Below are positions 18,069-25,108 of a stretch of DNA of 48,343 nt, piece by piece. This DNA comes from JAVBRD01 sp031548365 (GTDB taxonomy: Bacteria; Bacillota; Clostridia; Christensenellales; UBA1750): positions 1-48,343 of the forward strand of contig JAVBRD010000017.1 in NCBI GenBank assembly GCA_031548365.1, given 5' to 3'. The notes under the pieces were generated by a model. That model ran no database searches. It saw only the letters and a list, made by a program, of their open reading frames with translations, and was not told the DNA's origin. The position numbers and the translations under genes are program-made. Numbering within the stretch: the first letter of the stretch is position 1; every line of letters starts with the position of its first letter.

Positions 18069-18836
18069 TCACCTCATCTGAAAATAATCCCAAAGGAAAC
18101 GCGCGACGCCATCGTCTTCGTTGGAGTGCTCCGTGACGAAATCGGCGACCGCCTTGACCGCCGGCAGCGCGTTTCGCATCGCGACCCCCACGCCCGCCGC
18201 CTTGATCATGCCGATGTCCCCGGCGTCGTCACCGAACGCCATCACGCGCGACATGGGAATCCCAAAGCGCTCCGCCATTGTCTCAACGCCCGCGCGTTTG
18301 GTTGCCTCAACCGGCATGATGAGCGCGCACTCGCCCTGCGAAGGCTCGGCGTATAGCCCGGCAGGGAGGGATTGGGCCACGCCCTCAAAGTCATCATCCG
18401 CGTCGGTTTTGAGCCAAAGTTTGGCCACCCGCTCGCCGGGCGGCAACGCTTCAAGCGGCGGAAATTCCACTCCCCAGCCGCTGAAGTTCGCGTACGCTGC
18501 GCCGGAGAGCGTCTCGACCAGCACGCTCGCGCAAGCTCTGGTCGCTTGCCTGCGCGCGATCACCGAGTCCACGGTTTCGCGCGGGATGGTGCACCCGAAG
18601 GCCATCTCGTCCCCCACAAACCCGACTGCACCTGATAAGCACACGCACGCCGAAATGGACGCGCCTTCCACAAAAGGTGTGACCACGCGGTGAGGTCGCG
18701 CCGTCGCCGCTACAATCTCAAAACCCTCGCGCCGCAAAAGACCCAGCGTTTTCGAGGCTAAAGGCGTGACTTCCTTTGCATCCGTGAGGAGGGTTCCATC
18801 CAAATCAAGAGCGATGAGCCAGCGTTCGTTCATCAT
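18069..18836 (-). CDS. Cof-type HAD phosphatase
   Basis: The 255-aa subfamily IIB HAD hydrolase has LDLDGTLLTDAKE (motif I), a C2-type cap, and FGDDAGDIGMIKAAGVGVAMRNA (motif IV). Such enzymes dephosphorylate sugar phosphates or flavin and pyridoxal phosphates. It opens the operon that continues with the heparinase-like, NagB-like and Sir2 genes. The starting ATG (18836, or 18833) has no Shine-Dalgarno and lies where transcription is predicted to begin. Confidence 0.87.
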   Translation of the reverse strand: MMNERWLIALDLDGTLLTDAKEVTPLASKTLGLLRREGFEIVAATARPHRVVTPFVEGASISACVCLSGAVGFVGDEMAFGCTIPRETVDSVIARRQATRACASVLVETLSGAAYANFSGWGVEFPPLEALPPGERVAKLWLKTDADDDFEGVAQSLPAGLYAEPSQGECALIMPVEATKRAGVETMAERFGIPMSRVMAFGDDAGDIGMIKAAGVGVAMRNALPAVKAVADFVTEHSNEDDGVARFLWDYFQMR

Positions 18837-18842
18837 GGCATG

Positions 18843-18871
18843 ATTGTACCACGAACCACTTTTTTCCTCAA
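18843..18871 (-). promoter_or_regulatory. Promoter of the HAD-heparinase-NagB-Sir2 operon, possibly giving a leaderless mRNA
   Basis: Minus strand TTGAGG (18871-18866), 17-base spacer, TACAAT (18848-18843). The expected start of transcription, about 7 bases further, coincides with the ATG at 18836. Confidence 0.6.
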
Positions 18872-18973
18872 TCACCGAAACATCGCCATTTCCTCATGGC
18901 TTATTCACACCGCGTTCACAGAGCGGTGGCATCATGATGACAACGAAACAAGAAACTCAAGCCGGAGGTCGGT

Positions 18974-19540
18974 ATGAAAAAAAGTCTTACGGGAAAAGCC
19001 GCGGGTATGTTCATGGTTGGGCTGTGCATCGCGGGTTTGTATCACGGCGGCAAGGAAAAACGCCGCACGAGCGGCGTCATAAGCGCGGGGGACATCACCT
19101 CGCTTGGCCAGGACACGCCGTTTTGCACAATGGACCTCTGGGTTGAAGGACTGCTCATGGGCGTGAGCACCGAGGAAGACGCGCTCACCTCGCTCGGACG
19201 CCCCGACGAGATCATGAAAAGCGATGACGGCGCGACGCGGACGCTGGGGTTTCCATTTGGGGCCATGGTTTTCAGAGCGGACGACCAGAGCATGCATGTC
19301 CTTCATAAAATCGTATGGACGCACAATGGGCTGCGCGCCCCCCGCGACATCAACGTGGGTATGGACGCGACGGATGCGCTCGGACGCTTCCCCTTCGAGA
19401 CGATCAGCTACGTCTCCTTAAGCGAACGCGGCGACGGCGACGCCACGCTCACCCTCGACGCCGCAGGGCGAGCCGCGCGCTTTCATATACACTTCCGCGA
19501 ACACAAAGTCAGCTACCTGGATCTCTCCATCGACGCGTAG
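18974..19540 (+). CDS. Unknown membrane-anchored or secreted protein, 188 aa
   Basis: Begins MKKSLTGKAAGMFMVGLCIAGLY, a single N-terminal hydrophobic segment that could be an uncleaved anchor or a signal peptide. The rest is soluble, with DALTSLGRPDEIMKSDDGATRTLGF, a pattern that loosely recalls the SmpA/BamE-like fold (short helix, then GxPdxv) seen in many small exported proteins; this is a weak resemblance. ATG with GGAGG 7 bases upstream; strong terminator at 19558. Function unknown. Confidence 0.75.
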   Translation: MKKSLTGKAAGMFMVGLCIAGLYHGGKEKRRTSGVISAGDITSLGQDTPFCTMDLWVEGLLMGVSTEEDALTSLGRPDEIMKSDDGATRTLGFPFGAMVFRADDQSMHVLHKIVWTHNGLRAPRDINVGMDATDALGRFPFETISYVSLSERGDGDATLTLDAAGRAARFHIHFREHKVSYLDLSIDA

Positions 19541-19557
19541 CGTGTCGCGGCGAGACG

Positions 19558-19592
19558 AGAACCCTCCCATATGAGCGTGGGAGGGTTCTTTT
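19558..19592 (+). terminator. Terminator downstream of the 18974 gene
   Basis: Perfect 12-bp stem agaaccctccca / tgggagggttct, 8-base loop, then TTT. Confidence 0.9.
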
Positions 19593-19760
19593 GTTTCCAC
19601 GAAAACACCAGCGGACGAAACCAAGTCACCGCTCGACGGCGAGGAGAGCGCGCTCATCGGCAGGCTGTTCGTCAGGCCGCCGATGCTCAGGCCCGATCAA
19701 ATGCAGCCGCACGTCAAGTCGTGAGACGATGATCGCCCAAACCGCGCGGTTCTCGCAGGT

Positions 19761-20771
19761 TTATATCTCCGAAAGCTTGACAGGGCGGCCTTCGCGCAGC
19801 GACTTGCCGGCAGCCAGTCCGATGCGCACCGGCTGGAGGCCGTCGTCGATACCCACGGGCACGGGTTTGTTGTTTGCGACCGCGTCGACGAACATGGTGA
19901 CTTCCTTTGTAAAACTCTGCATATAGCGCTCAAGGAAGAACCAAAGCGGCTTGTCGGCGGCAACGCCTTCCTCGGTGCTGACCACGGCGGTCGTGGGCGC
20001 GTCGTTTGCGGCGGCGACCATGCCCTTGGAGCCGAACACTTCGGCACGCTGGTCGTAGCCGTAGACGGCTTTGCGTGAGTTATCAATGACGGCGATCGCG
20101 CCGTTTTTGAGCTTGAGCGTGATGACCGCCGTGTCGACGTCGCCTGCCGCGCCGATTTCGGGATCGACCAGCACGCCCGCCGCTACGTAGACTTCCTCAA
20201 CCTCGCTGCCAGAGAGGTAGCGCACCATATCAAAATCGTGGATGGTCATGTCCAGAAAAATTCCGCCCGAAACCTTAACATACTGCGCGGGAGGCGGCGC
20301 GGGATCGCGCGAAGTGATCTTGACGATGTGCACGTCCCCGATTTTGCCGGCCTTGACCGCATCGCGCACGGCTTCGAAGTTGTGGTCGAAACGGCGGTTG
20401 AACCCGACCTGCAGCTTGAGTTCGGGATGACGGTTCATGGCGTCGATGACCTTCTGGATCTTGGCAAGGTCAAGGTCAACCGGCTTTTCACAGAAAACGT
20501 GCTTGCCCGCGTCGAGCGCTTCGATGGAGATAACCGAGTGCGTGTTGGTGGAAGAGCAAACCAAGACCGCCTGAATGCGCGGGTCGCCGAGGATTTTCTT
20601 GTAATCCGTGTAGACATCGGGAATGCCCATGCCGCGAACCCACGCCGCGGTCTCCTCCGTCATCTGCGGATCGGCCGCCGCGAGCACTTTGGCCTCGCGA
20701 ATGGAGTTGACGATGCTTTGAATGTGCACCTTACCGATGCGCCCTACGCCGATGACGCCAATGTTAACCAT
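19761..20771 (-). CDS. iolG: myo-Inositol 2-dehydrogenase (Gfo/Idh/MocA family)
   Basis: The 336-aa product has an N-terminal Rossmann domain (GVGRIG, residues 8-13), the EKP motif in HVFCEKPVDL, and the catalytic Asp/His pair region FLDMTIHDFDMVRYL. It oxidises myo-inositol to 2-keto-myo-inositol (scyllo-inosose) with NAD, the first step of the pathway encoded on the opposite strand. The start at 20771 follows AGGAGGGG; a longer reading from 20867 runs through the promoter and is rejected. Divergent from iolR. A related substrate such as scyllo-inositol cannot be excluded. Confidence 0.92.
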   Translation of the reverse strand: MVNIGVIGVGRIGKVHIQSIVNSIREAKVLAAADPQMTEETAAWVRGMGIPDVYTDYKKILGDPRIQAVLVCSSTNTHSVISIEALDAGKHVFCEKPVDLDLAKIQKVIDAMNRHPELKLQVGFNRRFDHNFEAVRDAVKAGKIGDVHIVKITSRDPAPPPAQYVKVSGGIFLDMTIHDFDMVRYLSGSEVEEVYVAAGVLVDPEIGAAGDVDTAVITLKLKNGAIAVIDNSRKAVYGYDQRAEVFGSKGMVAAANDAPTTAVVSTEEGVAADKPLWFFLERYMQSFTKEVTMFVDAVANNKPVPVGIDDGLQPVRIGLAAGKSLREGRPVKLSEI

Positions 20772-20812
20772 GTGGTCCCCTCCTGAAGCTCTTATTTGAG
20801 CAAGTGATGCGC

Positions 20813-20863
20813 AACTCATTATACCAAATATCAAGAAAAAGAAAAGTATCTTGAATAACTCAT
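20813..20863. promoter_or_regulatory. iolG/iolR divergent control region with operator-like elements
   Basis: A TATAAT for iolG reads on the minus strand at 20823-20818 (no clear -35). The heptamer AACTCAT occurs at 20813-20819 and 20857-20863. ATATCAAGAAA (20828-20838) matches 10 of 11 positions of the B. subtilis IolR consensus WRAYCAADARD as I recall it. These are candidates for IolR autoregulation and control of iolG. Confidence 0.45.
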
Positions 20864-20878
20864 GCATTAGTTTATAAT
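20851..20878 (+). promoter_or_regulatory. iolR promoter
   Basis: TTGAAT (20851-20856), 16-base spacer, TATAAT (20873-20878), with about 40 bases to the preferred GTG start. Confidence 0.7.
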
Positions 20879-20924
20879 GTCCTTAGGTGAAGCGACAAGG
20901 TATGGAAGCGAGGGCGCATCGAAG

Positions 20925-21689
20925 GTGAGAAACAGCAGGATCATGCAAATGGAGTCTTACATTTTGGAGCACCAGTCGGTCACGCTGGAGGAGCTGAGCG
21001 CAAAGTTCGGCATGTCCATGAACACCGTGCGGCGCGATATCGGCGAGATCCTGAAAAACAAACAGGTGGAAAAGGTTTACGGCGGCGTGCGCGCGGTCGT
21101 CAAGCCCATGCTGTTGCCCTTTGACGAACGCAACCTGCGCATGCATGATGCTAAACTGGTCATCGGCCGCCTCGCCGCCGCTGAGGTGGTCGACGGCGAC
21201 AGCATCTTTGTTGACAGCGGCACGACAACGCTTAACATGATACCCCACCTCAAAAACCGCGTGAACGTAACCATCATCACCTACAGCGCGAGCATCATCT
21301 TCAGCGCGCTCCCTTATAAGAACATCACCGTCATCATGCTGCCGGGCGTGCTCGACCGAAAAACGAACTCGTTCACCGGCCTTGATACCACGCGCGCGCT
21401 GTCCGCGTTCAACGTGAAAAAGGCGTTCATGGCGGCGACCGCGCTTTCGCTGGCGGGAGGCGCGACCAACTCCTCCCCGCTGGAGTTCGAGATCAAGCGC
21501 ATGGCCGTGGAACGCAGCGAAAAGGTCTACTTGCTCGTGGACGCGGGCAAATTCGACAAGGCGGCGCTCATCACATACGCAAAGCTCGGAGAGCTGACGG
21601 CCGTCATCTCCGATCGCCGTGCTCCCCACGAATTGAGCGAGAGCATGGATCAGCTGGGCGTCCGACAGATCGTGCCCGAAGGCGAGTAA
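20925..21689 (+). CDS. iolR: DeoR-family transcriptional regulator, probable iol repressor
   Basis: The 254-aa product has an N-terminal DeoR winged helix (about 5-60: LEELSAKFGMSMNTVRRDIGEIL then VEKVYGGVRA) and a C-terminal sugar-phosphate sensor domain (DSGTTTLNMIPHL, LLVDAGKFDKAALI). In B. subtilis IolR is released from DNA by 2-deoxy-5-keto-D-gluconate 6-phosphate, the product of IolC. The GTG at 20925 gives the family-like start RNSRIMQMESYI; the ATG at 20943 is only 2 bases from its best ribosome site. Position between iolG and iolJ supports the iol assignment. Confidence 0.88.
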   Translation: MRNSRIMQMESYILEHQSVTLEELSAKFGMSMNTVRRDIGEILKNKQVEKVYGGVRAVVKPMLLPFDERNLRMHDAKLVIGRLAAAEVVDGDSIFVDSGTTTLNMIPHLKNRVNVTIITYSASIIFSALPYKNITVIMLPGVLDRKTNSFTGLDTTRALSAFNVKKAFMAATALSLAGGATNSSPLEFEIKRMAVERSEKVYLLVDAGKFDKAALITYAKLGELTAVISDRRAPHELSESMDQLGVRQIVPEGE

Positions 21690-21781
21690 CCGGTCCGTCC
21701 CTTTTTCAAAAACGTCGTCGCCGTTACACAAAATCTCACGAGAGCGCAGTCCTGATTTAGGCGCAGTTTGGCCAAATACAG

Positions 21782-21811
21782 GTTGTATTGTGGTTATATT
21801 TATGTTATATT
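21782..21811 (+). promoter_or_regulatory. iolJ promoter overlaid by three 11-bp-phased repeats
   Basis: TTGTAT (21783-21788), 17-base spacer, TATATT (21806-21811). The octamers GTTGTATT (21782), GTTATATT (21793) and GTTATATT (21804) recur every 11 bases, covering both promoter boxes on one face of the helix. Likely operator for the catabolic operon. Confidence 0.55.
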
Positions 21812-21853
21812 CAAGGCAATTTCGAGGCCTTTACGCCTGAAAGGGGAGATTCC

Positions 21854-22699
21854 ATGCCCATCACCAACATGAGCGGACTGCTCAGGCACGCCCGGGAGAC
21901 ACGGACCGCCATCGGCGCGTTCAGCGTCGGCAGCATGGAGATGATCATGGGGGTTGTGCGCGCCGCTGAACGGACGCGCACGCCCGTTATTTTGCAAATC
22001 GCGGAGGCGCGCCTCGGCAACGCCCCGCTCGAGCTCATCGGGCCGATGATGGTGGGCGCGGCGCGCTCATCGGAGATCCCCATCGTGGTGCACTTTGATC
22101 ACGGGCAAACCGAGAAACGCATCCTCGAGGCGCTGGACATGGGCTTCACATCCATTATGTTCGACGGCTCCCACCTGCCGTTTGAAGACAACATCACCGC
22201 GAGCCGCGCGTTCTCTGCCATGGCAAGTCAACGCGGCGTTTCGTTTGAGGCGGAGCTTGGCATCGTGGGCGGGAGCGAGGACGGCACGCGCAAGCATCGA
22301 GCCGTCTACACCGATCCTGACGAAGCCGCGGCCTTTACCGAACGCGTGCCGCTCGACGCTCTCGCCGTGGCCATTGGCAACACACACGGGCATTATGGCG
22401 GAACCCCCAACCTTCGATACGACGTGCTGGAGGCCATCGCGGCCAAAACAAGCGTCCCGCTCGTTCTGCACGGCGGGTCGGGCATCAGCGACGAGAGCTT
22501 CAAACGCGCCGTGCGCGCGGGTGTCTGCAAGGTCAATATCGCCACCGCAAGCTTTGACGCGGTCGTCGCTTCCGCGCGCGCGCATTTCGCGGGCGACATC
22601 GCCGTCAATTTTTTCACGCTCAGTGAGGCGATGACCGAAGGCGTAACGCAAAACATCCTTCGGCACATCGATATATTCAGCGGAGGGATGAAGCCATGA
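21854..22699 (+). CDS. iolJ: 6-phospho-5-dehydro-2-deoxy-D-gluconate aldolase (class II aldolase)
   Basis: The 281-aa class II fructose-bisphosphate aldolase family protein has VVHFDHGQ (zinc His/Asp), EAELGIVGGSED, IGNTHGHYGG (zinc His) and LHGGSGISDE (phosphate loop). In the iol context it cleaves DKGP to DHAP and malonic semialdehyde. ATG at 21854 has AGGGGAG upstream. The stop overlaps the iolC ATG as ATGA. Distinguishing it from a general FBP aldolase rests on operon context. Confidence 0.92.
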   Translation: MPITNMSGLLRHARETRTAIGAFSVGSMEMIMGVVRAAERTRTPVILQIAEARLGNAPLELIGPMMVGAARSSEIPIVVHFDHGQTEKRILEALDMGFTSIMFDGSHLPFEDNITASRAFSAMASQRGVSFEAELGIVGGSEDGTRKHRAVYTDPDEAAAFTERVPLDALAVAIGNTHGHYGGTPNLRYDVLEAIAAKTSVPLVLHGGSGISDESFKRAVRAGVCKVNIATASFDAVVASARAHFAGDIAVNFFTLSEAMTEGVTQNILRHIDIFSGGMKP

Positions 22700-23715
22700 A
22701 AGTCATTTCATTTGATGACGCGCGCCCCGTCGACCTGACGCTCCTCGGACGCATCGCGATCGATTTTAACCCCGTTGATTACTTCAAGACGCTCTCGGAG
22801 AGCACGACGTTCAAAAAGTACGTGGGCGGTTCGCCTGCCAATATCGCGGTCGGCCTCGCGCGCCTGGGCAAGAAAACGGGCTTTTTCGCGCGCGTGTCCG
22901 ACGACCGCTTCGGCGACTTCGTCACGGAATACTTCCAAAAAGAGGGCATCGACGTCTCCCGCATCCGCCGCTGCACAAAGGGCGAGAAAATTGGGCTGAC
23001 GTTCACGGAGATCCTCTCCCCCGATGAGAGCAGCATCCTGATGTACCGCAACATGTGCGCCGATTTATCACTTGATCCCGCGGACATCGACGCGGAGCAG
23101 CTCAGAGCCTCCAAGGCCGTGCTGATCTCCGGCACGTCGCTCGCCGCCAGCCCGTCCCGCGAGGCGGCGCTCAAAGCCATCGCGCTGGCCAAACGCGAAG
23201 ACTGCCGCGTGGTCTTCGACATCGACTACCGCCCGTATAACTGGGTGAGCAAGGACGAGATCGCCGTCCACTACTCCACTGTCGCGCGGGACTCCGACAT
23301 CATCCTGGGCTCGCGCGAGGAGTTCGATCTGACCGAGCAATTCCTTGGCCTGTCCGGCACGGACGAGGCGTCCGCGGCGCACTGGCACAAGCAGGGCGCG
23401 AGCGTGGTGGTCATCAAGCACGGAAAAAAAGGTTCGACCACGTACACGTCGGACGGGCAAAAATACAGCATCAAGCCCTTCCCTGTCACCGCGCTCAAGT
23501 CCTTCGGAGGGGGCGACGGCTACGCGTCGGCCTTCCTCTACGGCGTGTTCGAAGGCTGGGACATGATGGACTGCCTGGAGTTCGGGAGCGCTTCCGCGGC
23601 TATGCTGGTCGCGAGCCACGCGTGTTCTGAGGATATGCCCACCGCGGACAAAATCAAGGCGTTCATCAAGGAGTGCAAGGACAAATACGGCGAGTACGTC
23701 GCGCGAGGGGAGTAA
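22696..23715 (+). CDS. iolC: 5-dehydro-2-deoxygluconokinase (PfkB family)
   Basis: The 339-aa ribokinase/PfkB protein begins with GRIAIDFNPV, followed by the substrate loop YVGGSPANIAVGLARLG and FDIDYRPYNW. Its catalytic region KSFGGGDGYASAFLYG has the GGGDG form that I associate with IolC rather than the usual GAGD. It phosphorylates 2-deoxy-5-keto-D-gluconate to DKGP, the substrate of IolJ and, in other bacteria, the inducer of the operon. Coupled to iolJ by overlap. Confidence 0.95.
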   Translation: MKVISFDDARPVDLTLLGRIAIDFNPVDYFKTLSESTTFKKYVGGSPANIAVGLARLGKKTGFFARVSDDRFGDFVTEYFQKEGIDVSRIRRCTKGEKIGLTFTEILSPDESSILMYRNMCADLSLDPADIDAEQLRASKAVLISGTSLAASPSREAALKAIALAKREDCRVVFDIDYRPYNWVSKDEIAVHYSTVARDSDIILGSREEFDLTEQFLGLSGTDEASAAHWHKQGASVVVIKHGKKGSTTYTSDGQKYSIKPFPVTALKSFGGGDGYASAFLYGVFEGWDMMDCLEFGSASAAMLVASHACSEDMPTADKIKAFIKECKDKYGEYVARGE

Positions 23716-23721
23716 GCGGGA

Positions 23722-24489
23722 ATGGTTGAGCTTTTGACATACGGCGCCTCTTCCGAGCGCGTCATCTCCCGCGAAAACGGCAAGAACGCGGACATGCTCA
23801 TGGACGTAACTGTCAAGCGCATGGCCGCCGGGCAGTGCATAACGCTGTGCGACAGCGGAAAGGAGACCGCCATTCTGCTCATCGAGGGCGGTCTGGCCTT
23901 TCAGTGGCAGGGGCGCACGGAGAGCGCGTCGCGCAAGGATGTGTTCGACGTGGACAACGTGGCGTGCCTCCATGTACCCCGGGGCGTGAGTGTCACGCTG
24001 ACAGCCAACGCCGCGTGCGAGGTGCTCCTCCAGCTCACGACGAATCCGGGAGATTTTCCGCCCAAGTTTTACCGCAAGGCCGACTGCGCGTTTGACACGT
24101 TCGGCAAAGATTTGTACGACAACTTCGCCGTGCGCGACGTTCTGACCATTTTCGACTACGTGACCGCGCCCTACTCCAACATGGTGCTGGGCGAGATCTA
24201 CGCGCACAAAAGCTGCTGGACGAGCTACATCCCACACAGCCACGACCAGCCTGAGATCTATTACTACCGTTTCGACAAGCCGCAGGGCTTCGGCGCGTGC
24301 TTCATCGGCGATGAGGCATCCACCGTCTTTGACGGCTCCTATGCCGCCATCCCCGGCGGGAAGACTCACCCGCAGTGCTGCGCGCCCGGTTACCGCATGT
24401 ACTACGCCTGGATGATCCGCCACTTTGACGGGAACCCCTGGACGGAACGCGTCAATGATCCCAAACACACCTGGCTGCTGGAAAAATAA
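23722..24489 (+). CDS. iolB: 5-deoxy-glucuronate isomerase
   Basis: The 255-aa bicupin has the IolB fingerprint: SYIPHSHDQPEIYYYRF (metal-binding His and Glu), PGGKTHPQCCAPGYRMYYAWMIRH and the C-terminal NDPKHTWLLEK. It isomerises 5-deoxy-D-glucuronate to 2-deoxy-5-keto-D-gluconate. Starts 6 bases after the iolC stop, with its ribosome site overlapping that stop. Confidence 0.95.
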   Translation: MVELLTYGASSERVISRENGKNADMLMDVTVKRMAAGQCITLCDSGKETAILLIEGGLAFQWQGRTESASRKDVFDVDNVACLHVPRGVSVTLTANAACEVLLQLTTNPGDFPPKFYRKADCAFDTFGKDLYDNFAVRDVLTIFDYVTAPYSNMVLGEIYAHKSCWTSYIPHSHDQPEIYYYRFDKPQGFGACFIGDEASTVFDGSYAAIPGGKTHPQCCAPGYRMYYAWMIRHFDGNPWTERVNDPKHTWLLEK

Positions 24490-24495
24490 TTATAG

Positions 24496-25059
24496 ATGAG
24501 TGTTGTTTTCTGCAGCAAATGCGGCGCGGGGTGTCAAACCGCTTATCGTACCGGGCAGCGCAGAAGCGTTTGCCCAAGCTGCGGGTATGTCCACTTCCGC
24601 AATCCGGCGCCCTGCGTCTCGGTCATGGTGGTGGATCGCGGCAACCATATTGCCTTGGCCAGACGGGCAAACTCGACGCTGTACCCCGGTAAGTGGGGTT
24701 TGCCGTGTGGATACATCGAGCTTGGCGAGAGCTTTTTGGACGGCGCAAAAAGGGAAGTTAACGAAGAAATCGGCATTGACATCCAGCCTGTGAGTATTGT
24801 CAATGTCGTCTCAAACGTATTTTTCCAAAGAATCAGCTCTCTCGTGATTGTCATTCAAGCAAATCCACTAAGCCTCGAGCTGACAGCAGGGGATGATGCT
24901 GATGGGGCCGCGTGGTTTGACATACGCCAGCCTTTGCCCGAGCTCGCCTTCGACGCGGACCGCTACATCATCGAAAAGTATAAAGAATGCCTTGAGAAGG
25001 GAACCTCAATGTCCTTCATCCCGCTATCCGATCGCGAAAGCAGTTTCGAACAGGAATAA
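24496..25059 (+). CDS. Zinc-ribbon NUDIX hydrolase inside the iol operon
   Basis: The 187-aa product has an N-terminal zinc ribbon (FCSKCGAG...CPSCGYVHF) followed by a NUDIX domain with an intact Nudix box GYIELGESFLDGAKREVNEEIG. The layout resembles NADH-pyrophosphatase/ADP-ribose-type Nudix enzymes; substrate unknown. It begins 6 bases after iolB in the same direction but with no good Shine-Dalgarno, so it may be poorly expressed or depend on reinitiation. Nudix genes are not part of the standard iol pathway. Confidence 0.9.
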   Translation: MSVVFCSKCGAGCQTAYRTGQRRSVCPSCGYVHFRNPAPCVSVMVVDRGNHIALARRANSTLYPGKWGLPCGYIELGESFLDGAKREVNEEIGIDIQPVSIVNVVSNVFFQRISSLVIVIQANPLSLELTAGDDADGAAWFDIRQPLPELAFDADRYIIEKYKECLEKGTSMSFIPLSDRESSFEQE

Positions 25060-25108
25060 AGACAGTAAGCAATCAATCTCGCGTGAGCAAACTATCGGAG
25101 GGTAAACG

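Noticed and set aside
20772..20867. Longer iolG start at 20867
   Set aside because: It would translate across both promoters; ATG 20771 has a strong ribosome site and the Rossmann start.
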